A stretch of DNA of 64,000 bases, taken from contig VZTG01003218.1 in assembly GCA_013397845.1 (NCBI GenBank), positions 444,587 through 508,586 on the forward strand. The letters are read 5' to 3'. This DNA is from Melanocharis versteri (lineage: Eukaryota > Chordata > Aves > Passeriformes > Melanocharitidae). Position 1 is the stretch's first letter. Each line of letters begins with the position of its first letter. Under the pieces are notes generated by a model. That model made no database searches, was not told the origin of the DNA, and was given only the letters and a program-made list of their open reading frames with translations. Position numbers and translations under genes: made by a program. This document shows positions 1 through 13,075 of the stretch, in pieces.

Positions 1-2477
1 GAACATAAATTGTATAGATTGTGTGGTTTGGACTAAAATGAGGTTTTAAAGATAAAAAAAATGTAATTTCACAGGGACAAAAATGTTCAACTAAGTGGCA
101 TAGACAAAACTATTGAAACAGCATGGCAGCCAAGTCAGATGCACTTTTAAGATGAAAAGTAGAAACTTAACTTCCTCCTTCACTATGTCTGTAATGAAGT
201 AACAGTTGATACCACGTTGTATTATTTCATGAATCATATAGAACATTCTAAATATCAAGAAGGGATGCATCTGATTTCAATAAAAATTTCAAAAGAAACA
301 AGGTTTGGGTTCGGTGTAGATATTGGTCTGTACCCGGCAGTACATCTTGCCCTACAGACGTAATGAAATGTTTGACCCTCTGAAATACAAGGAAATTTAT
401 TTCAGTGCACTCTAAGAACTGCGGGAAGTAAGGTAACTATAGACAAACACATTGATTCATGGTTAATGATGCAGCAGTTTTAAAGAAATCAATTTTGATG
501 CAGTTATATGTTATTTTCTGCAAGGGGCACCTCTGATATCAGGCTTAGGTGGCAAAACCTAATTGTGAAGTCTTGCTTAAACTCTCTCATCAGCACACAG
601 AGTTTGTTCTTCTGTATTGCCTAGGGGGGTGTGCCATCCAGGCCTAGATGCTTTCTGGGGAAGAGGTGGTGTACAGAAAGCAATGTTGTAGATGTTGCTG
701 GCAATTAAGCATGAATAATGACAAGCCTTCTTCCTGTCTCTGTGCTACTTATACATACAGAGATAGCCTCAGTGTCTCGCGGATGTTTATTAATATCACT
801 GGTGTCAGCATTATCCCTCGCTTAAATATAATGCACACTTTCAAGACTTTTGCTTTGAAAGTTAAGGTGCATGGCAAATATATTCACTATATATGAAATT
901 AAATCCTGTTAGTTTATAGTCTATATCTGGAAGAAAATAGATTGAATAAAATTAAAGTATGCAGTTGGGAACAAACACTCCTGTATTCTCATGCTGCAGG
1001 CAGGTGCTACCTATTTAGCAAGTCACTGAGTTTTTTATGCTTCATAAATCCCATCTACAAAAAAGGGCATATTCTAGTCATTAACTCTAGAAAAATACTA
1101 ATAACCTACAGTAAAAAAAAAAAAAAAAGCGGGGGGAAGAAGTTAAATAATAGTGATTTTTATGTTTATTTAAATATCAGTGAACTTTACCTTTGTAAAA
1201 ATCATACATTTTGATTAAAAAAAAAAAAAAAAGAAAGAGACATGTGTGGGTGAAGAGCCAAAGTAGTTTATGATAAAAGGAAGAGACTAGTTCTGTCCAA
1301 CAGATAATCTGACAGGACACATATGATAATATTATTCTGTCTAACTGAAAATCATAATTGCATTTTAAGATTAATGGGAAGTATTAATATTTAGCAGTAC
1401 GTACTCCCATCTTATACTCACTAGAGATTAATGATCATTCAAAGAACGAGCAAAATCTGCAATTAGAAATCATTTGTCATTTAGAAGGTATCATTGATCA
1501 ACATCAGCTTTCAGTAGTGTATTTGATTTCTATTAAAAATTATTTCATTTCTATTCTTAGTAAGTATCCACAGAAAGATCCTTCAGCCCCCACTCATATG
1601 CACACCCTGTGATCATAGATCAGACCGGGGTTGTCCATTTCTGAGGTCTTTTATTGAGAAAACTCACATGACCATGCTTAATAATGGTGAGAAAACAGTG
1701 TATGCTTGGTCTCCTAGAAAAAAAATTATCTAAAAGTGCAGCTGCGCAATACTTCTATAGCCAACAGAGAATTCCTAGTTCATTAATCTGATACACTAGT
1801 TTGTCTCCTTTGATTCTTCTAGGGAGCCTGGTTTGATCGTGTTTCCAGACATGCCAGGTGCCTAAAATGAGATTGAAGGTTTCCACATTAGGAAACACTG
1901 CAGCTACAACAAATAGAAAGATGTTAATGTCACTGATGTTTTTCCACTCTTTTTGGAAGAAGGACATATAAATAATAATAATAGTAAGAAAAAATTCTGT
2001 CCTAGTCCTCAAGGAATGGAGCTGGAATATTCATGCAGATTTTTCATCTTCACATGACTTATGAATTGATGGAAAATTATACATTGCCTCACTGCATTAT
2101 CACAAAGCATATTAATCATGGTTTAGTTGGAATGACAAATTTGACATTTATTTCTCTGTTATTAAGATTAAAAAAAACACAAAACCCAAACCAAAATCAA
2201 ATTAAGGAGATAAAATAAACCTATGTTAAACAAGCAAAGTAGTGTAATTAGATGTACTGTTTAAGGAGATGGTATATTCACTGAAGCAATGAAATTATGT
2301 TGCTTGGAGAGAATATAAATATTTTCACATTAACCTGCCATTACTTTATCTGTTATTAACATTCAAAAGGATTCAGCCAAAGAAGTGCAAGAGCCGTTGT
2401 GTCATGGAGGAGTCTTCACTGCTGTACACCAGTAGGGGATGCCAAAAGAAAATGTAAAAGTCATCTTGGCCCATGAG
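1..2477. other. AT-rich noncoding DNA, no gene recognised
   Basis: No recognisable gene or transposon. Short open frames (for example 648-896, 942-1214 and the minus-strand 1755-2012) have no recognisable domain and are the size expected by chance. The only local structures are two runs of 16 A at 1113-1128 and 1217-1232. The stretch is best read as intergenic or intronic. Confidence 0.7.
1113..1232 (+). repeat. Two A16 tracts about 90 bp apart
   Basis: Runs of 16 adenines occur at 1113-1128 and 1217-1232, separated by ordinary AT-rich sequence. They could be microsatellite A tracts or remnants of retroposon tails. No recognisable retroposon body precedes them, and no target-site duplication was identified by eye. 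Confidence 0.6.
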
Positions 2478-2503
2478 CATATACCTGAACTGTCAGGTAT
2501 ATG
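2478..2503. repeat. Perfect inverted repeat, 11-bp arms
   Basis: The left arm catatacctga (2478-2488) is followed by the 4-nt loop actg and the exact reverse complement tcaggtatatg (2493-2503). This would form a compact DNA or RNA hairpin. No T tract follows and no gene is nearby, so no function is assigned. Confidence 0.85.
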
Positions 2504-2590
2504 TCAATTCCTTCATATTTCATACCTTAGTCTTTGAATTCTGAAGTCAGAAGGCTGAAAAAAAGAATATTAGTAGAAGAAAAATCACAG

Positions 2591-2617
2591 AATAATCACT
2601 ACAATGTAGTGATTATT
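2591..2617. repeat. Perfect inverted repeat, 13-bp arms
   Basis: The left arm aataatcactaca (2591-2603) and right arm tgtagtgattatt (2605-2617) are exact reverse complements around a single central A. The palindrome lies 87 bp downstream of another perfect hairpin. Neither matches a transposon terminus that I recognise. Confidence 0.85.
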
Positions 2618-3321
2618 AATCAAGATGCAGTAAAACTTTGTAGTGGAAGAAGCAGACTACTTTATTGGTATGCAAGTAGTGCTCTGAAAAATTTGAAGAT
2701 ATTAGGACTATTGAACATACTAAATAATAGGGTTGTAAATAATCAGCCAATATGTATTACGAGGCAAAATATCCTTTTTTTTTCTTTAAGGAAATATCTA
2801 GGTTTGTATTTATGAGTTTGAAACATCACAAGTATATATTAACTCATTGATATTTCTGTCTGAGTTTGGCGATTGGTTTATAGGTTCCCCTATGATTTTG
2901 ATGTGTCATTTATAGTATATCACTTTCAATATATTTTTCTAATTTAAGTTACATTTCTATACTGTGTGGTAATTAAAAGAATTACTTTTATTAAATTATG
3001 TATTGGGTTGAAATGTCATTTTGCCTTATGAATTTATATTGACTTGTTTGTTGTTTTTAACATACTTTTTCTTTGCAGCATTAGCGTTCTATGGTGCAGT
3101 TGAATTAAACTAACTGAGCTAGGCAGGCATTCAACCAAAAGACTTCAGTTATATGATGCTCAGAATTGTGAAATGTAACTGCTCAGCTCCAGCAGTAGAA
3201 TTTACAATGCAGATGATTAAGTTCGCCTAAACTGTGATTCCTGTAAACCTCTTTGAATACTGGAGTACTCCAGGTGGGAAACAGAAAATAAGTAAGGAAT
3301 AGACTCAAGTGGGTTGCCTAA
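2618..3321. other. AT-rich noncoding DNA, nothing recognised
   Basis: No gene or transposon was recognised. A 14-bp perfect palindrome, ctggagtactccag, lies at 3260-3273, about 50 bp before the start of the CR1 fragment. It may be a degraded outlier of that element or chance. Confidence 0.6.
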
Positions 3322-3590
3322 ACTGAGCTGTCATGGTCTGGGGATCCGAAGACAAGAAAGACGTGGACGCATTGAAACAAATCCAGAGGAGGCCATGAGG
3401 ATGATCAGCGTTCTGAAGCACCGCTCCTATGAAGAGAGGCTGAAAGAGTTGAGTCCGTTCAGCCTGGAGAAGAGAAGGCGCTGAAGAGAACTGACAGCAC
3501 TCTTCAAGTACCTGAAGGGGGTCTACAAGAAAGCTAGAAAGGAACGTTTTACAAGTGCATGTAGTGGCGGAACAATGGGGAATACATAGC
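3322..3590 (+). mobile_element. CR1 LINE fragment (end of ORF2 into 3' UTR)
   Basis: This is a dead 5'-truncated copy of the avian non-LTR retrotransposon CR1. Diagnostic stretches in order are 'aatccagaggaggcc', 'gaagagaggctgaaagag', 'ttcagcctggagaagagaagg' and 'tacctgaaggggg'. These correspond to the C-terminal end of ORF2 and the start of the 3' tail. The copy loses similarity after the 'tgtagtggcggaacaatgggg' segment (consensus-like 'gtagtgataggacaagggg'), so the final 3' terminus is missing or too diverged to see. The reverse-complement open frame over 3305-3637 is a shadow of this repeat. Confidence 0.88.
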
Positions 3591-6500
3591 AAATTACAGA
3601 TCCGTCTCCTTTCCATTGATCTGGTAAGTCTAATCATCTCAGCTAGCGTTTACTCCTCTAAAACTTATGAGGTGTTGTGAGAAGATGCAGCCACAAAGAA
3701 AAGACAGCTTTGGGAAAGAATGCAAATTGAGAAAATGAACTGGGGTTCATAAGTATATATCACATAGCTATGTTCACTATGGCTCAATTTGTTCAGCAGG
3801 CAGCTATTTTTAGTGACAAGTGACAATTTTTATGGCTTGTAACTTAGGTTTCAGTGCTGTGCTAATCAAGTCTTGGTGTCATAAATACCTTGCAAAGTGT
3901 GACATATCTGACTTTGACAGAATAGGGTACTGTTCACCTTTATCCGCCTCATATATATGTGTCCTGATACTGACTTAAATTTAGCAGGGGAATCTGAAAA
4001 TTACTAGGGGGTTGAAACAGATGAAACTAATGTGGTTATACAAAGGATGCCAAAAATATTTTTTCCATTTTATGCAATATAATGTATTTTCAGAAGTTTT
4101 TAAAAATATTCTGTAATTAGCAATTATATTCTCTTCTGGAGTTCAACAGGCTACATTAAGTTATTATTTCCATTGTTCAAATTATATTTCTTGAAGAAAT
4201 ATATTGATTACTTTGTATCTACAAGTTATTGTTTTCTAATTATCCATTGCATGAATGATAATCAGTTGTGCTGCATTGCAGCATCAATTCAGTAAAATAA
4301 CGGTTTATGAAAAAATGTCAGTCAGTAAGAGAGTGAGAAGCCTCCAATCTTTAGGACTTCTGCTAGCTTTTATCATGTTTAATTTGCTTCATCATTCACA
4401 TTATTTTCTTTCTAATTTCTTAGAAATTGATAAATAAGAATACACAGACTACTTAAGTAATAAAAGTGCAGATCCATTCTTTTATACAAATTAGCAGCTG
4501 AAAAAGTTAAATAAATTACAGGCTCAGTGCATAATTCCCATCTTATTAATGCTGTCAAAATCCCGGTTTCCAAACATACCCTCCATCAAGACACATCTCC
4601 TTCATTTCACCTCTGTCTGCTGCTGTCAAGCCACACATTTCCTCCAATTGCAAATTCAAAAAACAACATTTAAAAGAGCTTTTCTCTGGACAGCAGCATA
4701 CTGAAAACATTGCTGTTACAGTAATAAATGAATAAATAAATAAATTCATATTTTATCTCATTTTCATGGCAGCAAAGTCTTCTGCCTGAGAGAAGTATAC
4801 TATCAAAGTGTAAAATATATTCAAACAATTAGGTTATTCAAGTAGAAAGGAAGAACAGGTTCTGAAAACGTCTTTTGATGAAAAGAACTTATATTCACCT
4901 TCACTGATTCCCTTCTGAAACACATTTAACTTCATTCTTTCTTTACATGTCAATTTGTCTACTCCAATACAAGCACAGTGGCATTCCTGACAGATATATG
5001 TTCTGTAAAGCTTCCAAAGTTAGAGGATCTGCAGACTTGCTATGGACTTTTCTGATGTTTTCTAGCCATTAAAAATTTTAAAAAATAATTTGTTCAATTA
5101 TTACTTATGTAGTTCACTATGTATACAGGATGCAGGTTATTGCATTTGCAGGAAGTTTGTATGGATTTGAAAAGTATCCTCATGCTAGATGCACAAGAAC
5201 ATCCATACACCCTTTTTAGTCATCTTCAAACTATGCAATTCTCATAATAATTTAACTCATAAATGACTTGCAAGTGAGTGGGAGAAACATGGCAGATGTA
5301 AGTAGTGTTAAACTACACTACACTCAACTACGGGATCGTCTAGAGACACCATACCTTAATATTATAAATTAGTACGTGTGGATGGAATGTTTTGTTTTTG
5401 TTAGTAGACTGCAGAACCAACAGTACTTTGGAGCAGGGTGTTTGAATTCAAGATGACACTGGAAACTAACAATATGGCTATATAGGAGGTGCTACCTTTA
5501 GACCAGAACATTCAGCTGCTTATAGGCAGATAGGAGAATAGCTGACTAGTGACAGCTCTGACAGGAAGAGTCTGAGCATTAACCTGTGGGAACAATATTA
5601 ACACATTTCAAAGGAAAAAAACCACTAATTTCAGAGGATCAAGCATCAGTAAAAATAAAAGGCAAGTAAAGACATCCTAGTGCTCTGCTTAGAAACATGT
5701 GTTCCTCCATATGACAGTACTTAGGTAAGGACAGCACATTCATAAGGACAGGTGTGTCAGTTAGAACACCCGTGGAACAATGCAACACAAACTTACACAA
5801 TATACGTCATAAAATGCAATATTAAAAACTATTAATTTCAATCTTCCATGGAATTAATAACATCTTATTTTCTATTTTAGCTTCAGCTGCTAAAAAATAT
5901 TTTTTTAGACTGAAATGTATTCATTCAGCAAGGCTATATTTTTGGATGTCTTCACACCCATCCTAAACACCGAAGTGACATAGAGAAAGGCAGTGGAAGA
6001 AAACCTGGTCCATCTCCCCCTCCTTGTAGCTACAGACCTGTGAGTGATTAGAATTTGGTCACTTCACTTGAGATAAATAGCTTTACCAAGAGAGAATAGT
6101 ATCCAGCCTTTATCTTTCCTCTTGGAGCTGTTCCACTTTGTAGTAATAAATTATTGACTCAGTGAGAAACAATGGCATTACAGCCACAGAGGTTAGAGTG
6201 CACTGATAGGAAATGAAATTTTCATGTTCAGGTCCTTGCTCTAGTGAATATTCAAAATTCATCAGAAAAAAAGTTCAAAGACTGGTAATCCCAACTCAAA
6301 TGATCTAATTAGAATAGTCTGTATGCATAAGAGACATCAAGCAGGTGCTCTCATCTGTTAGGGGAATACCCAGTCAGTACATTATTGTCTAGTTAGGAGG
6401 CAGTAATTTCTGAAATAATTTCATTTTTTATATTGCAAGTGAATGGTCAATCCATTTTATTACTGGATAAGGTAAAATAAAGTCTTCTGGATTCTTTCAG

Positions 6501-6699
6501 AGGGGCAGGCTACCTGGATCTAAAGCTGCTTAGCTCCATGATAGGATGCTTTGTCTTAAGAGGGAACTCTTTGTACTGTTGAATTGCTTCCATGGCTTTT
6601 CACTCACTCTGCAGGTACCTATTAATATGTCCTATTATCCCATGCAAATTTTTATGGGCATAGTCACTGAATTCATAAGTATTCCATTAAATCCACAAG
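3591..6699. other. AT-rich noncoding DNA, no gene recognised
   Basis: Three kilobases without a recognisable gene or transposon. A short AAAT-type microsatellite lies at 4723-4745. Small open frames such as 4255-4437 and 4555-4749 (minus) show no domain features. Confidence 0.65.
4723..4745. repeat. Short (AAAT)n microsatellite
   Basis: About five to six units of AAAT with one interruption (aataaatgaataaataaat) are visible. It is a simple low-complexity repeat. Confidence 0.8.
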
Positions 6700-7432
6700 C
6701 CCTATTGAGATGGATCCACAAGTCCCAAGGGAGCTAGCAGATGTTATTCTAAGGCCACTCTTACTAATGTTTGATGGATCATGGTGACTGGGAAAAGTGC
6801 CCAAAGACTGGATGAAAGCAGATGTCACCCCCGTCTTCAAGAAGGGCAACTAAGAGGACTCAGAAAACTACAGGCCAGACAGCCTTGTTTTTATCCCTGG
6901 GAGGTCCATGGAGCAGCTCTTCCTGGAAACCATTGCCAGGCACATTAAGGAGGGGAAAATAATGTAGTCAGCATGGATTCGCCAGAGGAAATTCACATGT
7001 GGCAACTTGTTAAACTCCTATGAGGAATCAACTTGCCTGGTAAATGAAGGGAATATTGTGTACCTGGGCTTCAGGGAGGTGTTTGACATTTGTATACATA
7101 GCAGCACACGTACATACCTGAAGGGATATTGCAAAGGGGTGGGAACCTGTGTCTTTTCAATGATGTTCAGTGAAAAGACAAGAAGCAGTGGGCACACACT
7201 GAAATACAGGAGATTGCCTCTGAACATCAGGAACTGATATTTTACTGCGAGAGTGACTGAACCGTGGCACAGGCTGTCCAGAAAGATTGTGGAGTCTGGA
7301 TGTTTGAAGACATTAAAAGAATGCCCAGATGCCATCCTGGGCAACTGGCTCTAGGTATCCTGCTTTAAGCAGGGGGGTGAGACCAGATGACCTCCACAGA
7401 CCCCTTCCACCTTCATTCATTCTGTGATAGCG
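6700..7432 (+). mobile_element. CR1 LINE, RT segment joined to 3' tail (internal deletion)
   Basis: A degenerate CR1 copy. The 5' part (6705-7090) encodes the upstream reverse-transcriptase region of ORF2. Conceptual pieces 'VTPVFKKGN', 'ENYRPDSL' and 'YLGFREVFD' correspond to the conserved FKKG, NYRPVSL and YLDFSKAFD blocks of CR1-type RT. An in-frame stop lies after FKKGN and another near 6965. The third block reads FREVFD instead of FSKAFD. From about 7110 the sequence jumps to the 3' tail: 'gggcacacactgaaatacagg', a 'gtggagtctgga' block, then 'cagatgacctccacaga' and 'ttcattctgtgatag'. Roughly a kilobase of RT is therefore missing around 7092-7115. It is not functional. The split could be a deletion or two adjacent insertions. 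Confidence 0.9.
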
Positions 7433-10400
7433 AATTCTCTTCGCAATGCATTTCAAGGACTGGCATTACAAATTTCTGTACAGAGATAGATCTGAATGGA
7501 CGTGGGATTTAAGTTCCTTAAGTGGTCTGCAAGCAGAATGTAAAACTCTAGGAAAATCCTCTCTTCCATAACTGAATCCCTTTCATGGGGTACCTCAGGT
7601 ATCTAAAGATCAAAGCTGTTTTGTTAGAAACTGTTCTTCTGACGCACGTGCTTAAGACTGACACTGCCTGAGCAAATTCTCCCTATGTGTGTCTAAGACC
7701 AATTAGGATCCTCACAGAAGGTGCTGTCAACATAGTCATAGAAGGTATGTTGTTAAGAAGTCACAGCTTATATCATAATGGCAACTATTGGTCTGAAAAA
7801 TGTGTTGATGTATGGGAATTATCTTGTGTTCAAAATAAAAATAAAGAATTGGCTTTTATGCAACACTTTCATTGTAATACTCATAAAGGAATAAAAATAC
7901 CTAAGTCCTTCACTTTCTTAACTCTAATAAAGATTTTTAAAATTCCTTGTAAAAAATGTACCATAATTATCAGACTAGGAAACAATTTTAGTTGGGAAAA
8001 AAGTTATAAAATTGTGTATAATGTGGCAAAGAAGCCAAGAAAATAGGAAAGAAACAGAAACAGAGAAAAAGAGTGAGCTTGAGTCTGCAAACTAGTTCTA
8101 TAAGTAGTCTTCTAGAGCAGGGAAACCCAAGTTGCATTTCAAAGGTATTCATGCGCTTTATTCGGTAACTGGTCAGTGTTGGACCCAATCTTTTTGTACA
8201 ACTTCTCCCAGCAACAAAAGCTCCAACAGGTTGGCAACACCATCACACCTGTCACAGGCATATTTAAAATAGAAATAATGATTTTCTTGAAAGTCTATTT
8301 GCATAAAAGTTGCAAGGCATTTCAGGGATTCTCCACATTCTAATTTCTCCATGTGGCTTGGAAGTATGTTTGATAACATATGTAACAAAGCATATGATTT
8401 ATAATATAGAGTAAAATGGATGATTTGGGAATTGAGCTCTCGTTGATATTAAACTTGGTGTTCACTCTCTGTGAAGTTCCAAAAAAAAATTATGCAGCTG
8501 AAGCATAAATCTGCCACTAGAAGTTTTCCACACAACATTAATACTCCTTTTGGAACTAACACCCCTCCTAAAACATTCAAACCCATGTTTTTACTAACTC
8601 TCCATTTCATGTGTGTTGGTACTATCCCAGATGTAAGAGTGTGGGAGAGTTTAACAAATCTATTTGGAAAAACGTCATAAAGTGTATTATTAGCACCATA
8701 AAATTCTATGAATCATACAGAATGATATTGAAGAATGAATAATATTCCAACAAAAGTAGGAGAATCTCAAATTATAATTAATGTAGTTTAGGAAACAAAA
8801 CAGTGCTTTTACAAATACATGCCCACATTTTGCTTTTTACTCTTATTTCATTGCAGAATGCAAATACCTTTTTAATAAAGTTGTCACATTATAAATACAT
8901 GCAAAATTCCAGTAGAAAATAGGATAAGCAGAAGTAATTAGTTAGAATATGTAGAACAAAGAATTACCCTTGAAATACTTACAGCATTAGTTTTGATATT
9001 CCCTTTGAATGGTTTATTTGCTTTAATTAATTAAAGTTTTACAGTAGCTTTCAAAAGGATAGTTGCAAGCTGAAATCTTAAACATCATATTTTCCATGTA
9101 TTAGAATTGACTACCTATAGTTTAAATTATTAAAACAACAAAGGAAATAATTAGAAGGTTTGTGTAATAGAAGATGTTCATTTATAAGTCATTGCTTCGT
9201 AAATATGTCACTTTTAAAACTAACTAGAAACAATACTGATAAAGGAAAATAAATGAGCAGGGTTTAGGAATTGTACAAGAAGTATTATGAACAAAAAAAT
9301 GGATCAGGCTTTAAATTTCCAGCCTCCAAGGTCTAGGTCAATAACCATCACATACTGAAATTAGAAAAACGAATTTCAACTCCCAAAATTGACATTCAAG
9401 TAAACATTCAGTTCAAAAGACTGACATTATATTACATCTATTTCAGTAAACAAAAGGAAGATGACCATTCATATTGATGCAGAGCAATAAATGGAATACA
9501 AAGAAGAGAATTTAAAGGGGTTAAATAAAATTAAATATGCAAAGAGATGTAAATGATTTTAAAAGTTTAGTTACTTTTCATACAACTTTATGATATATTT
9601 CTTTAAAAAATATATATCTATTTATTTGTTTCGGTATAGCTCTTTCCTCAGTGCAACATTTTGGACAGTAAGCAGAAACTGTCATAACTCTAGAAAGATT
9701 TTTGTTCATGCTCCATTCTTTACCTGAGAACAAATAGACAGTGTAATCATCCTGTCTGTGGCAGATAAAATATTTCAACATATATTTATATTGTTAAGTC
9801 ACACATCTAATAGCCCCAACTATGTATTTGTTATTCCATTAACTAGATTAACAACATATGGTATGAACATACTTCATCTACCAGTTATATTGCTTTGTAC
9901 ATCTTATGCATAGCTGCTGATAAATGGGGCAATAACACGTTAACAATGCTGAAGCTTTATATAACATGCCTTGAATGAGTTTTTTCATCATTAATATTTA
10001 ATAAATTAATTAATGCATTGAAATAACAAACTTAAAGCTTACTTTGTGTTATAGCAGTGGAGCAATATATTTTGGCTACTAACCATAAAGTCACAAATAA
10101 ATGCTTTTACTTGGCAGCCTCAAAGAAAATTATTTACACAATGCTTACACAGCACTTTAAAGAAAAAATGCAAGCATTCCACATTGAGTTGCTAAAAACA
10201 CCTTAATAGGGTAAAGATGGAGAAGACTTCTTTATTCATGAATTTACAGTTTTTCCCTTCTTATTGCTAACCCACTAATTAATGAGGAGTTTAACTTCAT
10301 GGAATAAACTAGCACAAAATAATAGAGAAAATAATTTGTCAAAAAGGTTACCCTACTATCATTTTCTGTAGAAAAAAATAGTTTATCTGGCTATTACTAA

Positions 10401-12209
10401 TTTAAAATAATTTATTTGTTTAAGTTTCTTGACATGTATAGAAGTTCTGCAAGCGTTTGATACCCATACAGTAGAATGTGAAGACTACTAGATTATAAAT
10501 ACATGCAAGAACATTCTGAGTATTTAAGGAACATAAATATGTCTGGATGGCAAGAGACCAAAGAGTTATCCAGCACAAAAGCCTGACAATAATCAGCAAT
10601 GGATGTTTACAAAATAATATAACAAAAACAAATGAAAAGGCAGCAAAATCCACTAAGAAACTTATGTTACATACAATTTTGTGGAGTATTAGTGAATAAA
10701 AAATATATAGTCCTGCTTTGCAATTACTTACATATAGATAATAAGAAATAAGACAGTGACTTAAATTGCTGAGAGTGTCAAGTTTTATGAAGACTACAGA
10801 AATCACTCATCAGCCTCAGTGGGCATTTGTTTTCTCCAGATTACCTGACAGTAGCAGAATCAATGTGCAGCCTAAAACTTAAAATAAGTATACACTTCTT
10901 CACATTCAACCTTGAAATGATCTCATGCTAAGGGAGCAGTGCTGTGCAATGGTGTGGGAACACAACTCATGTAAGAAAGAGATGGAGGACCAAACAGAAT
11001 CAGTTTCGATGCTGACTCTGTGTAACATCTGGCTACGGGTCTGAATATAAACCAGTACAGATTCATTTTCATTTACATTATGAAGGGTGCTAAAATTCTC
11101 TGTGGAGATGAGAGCATTTTTATTTGCTGACAGTGGAATGGTATTAAAACACAACAAAACAAAAAAATAGCTGTTTTGTTAGAAACTGTGAAAAGTGTCA
11201 ATGGTTAGGTCTTCTGCAGTAACTGTGTAATTCAGGACTAAATTGGGCCAGTGACACTTTGAAAGGCAAGCTACAACTTCTGTCTGTAGGCACTGAATTT
11301 ATTTGAAAATGTAGAGGCAACCACTGTCATACAGTGACATTCTAACTTCTGGCTTTGTGTTTCTCCATGTCCTTTCAAAATGTCCTGTCCATGTGCTGTA
11401 TTTAGCATCACATAGTATAGCAATTATGCCACTCATGTCTGGTTTCTTTTTCTACTCCAATTTAGACTATATGTGTGCCACACCCTGCTTTACCTTCCCT
11501 GCAGTGGTTATTTAAGTATGTAGTCTTTACAAGTTACTTCTGAAATAAACTAACATAGCATAAGGTGTATGAAGCATCAGTGAGCCCAAAATGCGAATAC
11601 AGCGAGAACAAGTGCTTAGTAGCTACTTGATGCTAGCAATATTATATTTTTTTAGCACTGATTAAAAAATAATTATAAATAAACAAACCAAAAAGTTTTG
11701 CAAATAAGACAGTGAAGCAAATGGAACTTGCACTTTGGGACAGATTTGGAATTCTTCCTGTTTAAAAAAATAAGCATCATTGGATAGCCAAATAATCCAA
11801 AATTGGTCACCACAAGTTGAATGTAAGAAAAGTTTTTAAGTGAACTGCTGTTAAAAATCAATGCTCTGATGAAAGACCCAACTTTCCAGAAGGACATTGA
11901 CCAGAAAATTTAAATTTTCCTTAATGTCCTGAGCATAGCAGAAGGTGCCCTTGCCAAACCTCCTGTGATTTGTGAGAGGCATCCAATCAAAATATTGGTG
12001 ATAACAAAAGATAATAAATAAATATTTTGTAAGACTGCTGAACAATACGTGTATGTATATACACGCACATTTTACTCCAGGGTGTGAATGGTATGACCAA
12101 CAAAGGGGCAAAGAAGTGGGCAGTTTTCTCTGGGAGGCATAGTAAAACTTGCAAACAGTGGCACAAGTAGCAGATATGGCAGACAGAGAACATAAAAAAT
12201 AAGATTAAA

Positions 12210-12261
12210 CATAAGGGGCTGCAAATTAAAAAAAATAAAATTAGCATAAGGGGCTGCAAAT
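12210..12261 (+). repeat. 17-bp exact direct repeat, 35-bp period
   Basis: The 17-mer cataaggggctgcaaat occurs at 12210-12226 and again at 12245-12261. An A-rich spacer of 18 bp separates the two copies, which gives about one and a half units of a 35-bp tandem duplication. It is probably a replication-slippage duplication. Confidence 0.85.
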
Positions 12262-13075
12262 AAGCAAGACATCCTGATAAAGGTGTGAGAAGGATGAAAG
12301 GAAAATGAAAACCAAGATAATCAGCAGTGGGCATAGATGAGATTCCCCATCTTTCAAGAGGGACAAGCAGCATGAAAACACTAGTGTTGAATGAGGGAAT
12401 CCAGGTAAAAAGAATACTTCTGCTCCATTCCAATTTTCTTTGTTCTCGATAATGGTAACCTCAATCTTAGCAACTAAGAAGAACCAAGGACCGCAGGCCT
12501 CAGTGCTGTTTATAAGGCATCAACTCCATGCTATTTTATATACAGTTAATTGGGGATATAAGTTTTAAAGACTAACAGCTGTATATATGAACTGCCTAGT
12601 TACAGCAGTAACTTTTAAATTGTGCTCCTAACAAAATTCAGCCAAATACTTAAAAGAAGCCAAGTGAATCAGACAATTGTCACAGTGATTCCTAAATCTC
12701 AGAGACATAACATGTATAGGTATATAGAAATATTTATGTGCATATGTCTGTGTGTGTTAGTCTAACTGTGTTCTCTATATATTTACATGTGTAAAGACAT
12801 TCAGCTTGAGTAATACATATTTACTAACTCCATTCAGTTGTGATTTTCATGGAAAAACCAGATCAAAATGGGTTTTTGAATAGTTATTGTACTTCTTTCA
12901 CAGTGGGTCAGCTAAAATCAATGGAGCCTTTCCATTGACTTCCAATGAGTACCAGGTAAGGAAGCAATCTCTGGGAGTTCAAACTACGATAGTAATAGCT
13001 GTTGAAGAAATATCGAAGCATGTTGAAATGTTCCAGTTTTGAAGCAAACTTTTTGGTATTGATTCAAACTTTCAG

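Noticed and set aside
2478..2617. Hairpins as rho-independent terminators
   Set aside because: This is a eukaryotic window with no U-tract following the stems and no upstream gene.
7018..7344. 108-codon minus-strand frame
   Set aside because: It is the reverse complement of a CR1 copy that I identify on the plus strand.
11987..12433. 148-codon minus-strand frame as a membrane protein gene
   Set aside because: The hydrophobic composition comes from T-rich codons of A-rich plus-strand DNA. Part of the length is a 35-bp duplication; there is no recognised family or context.
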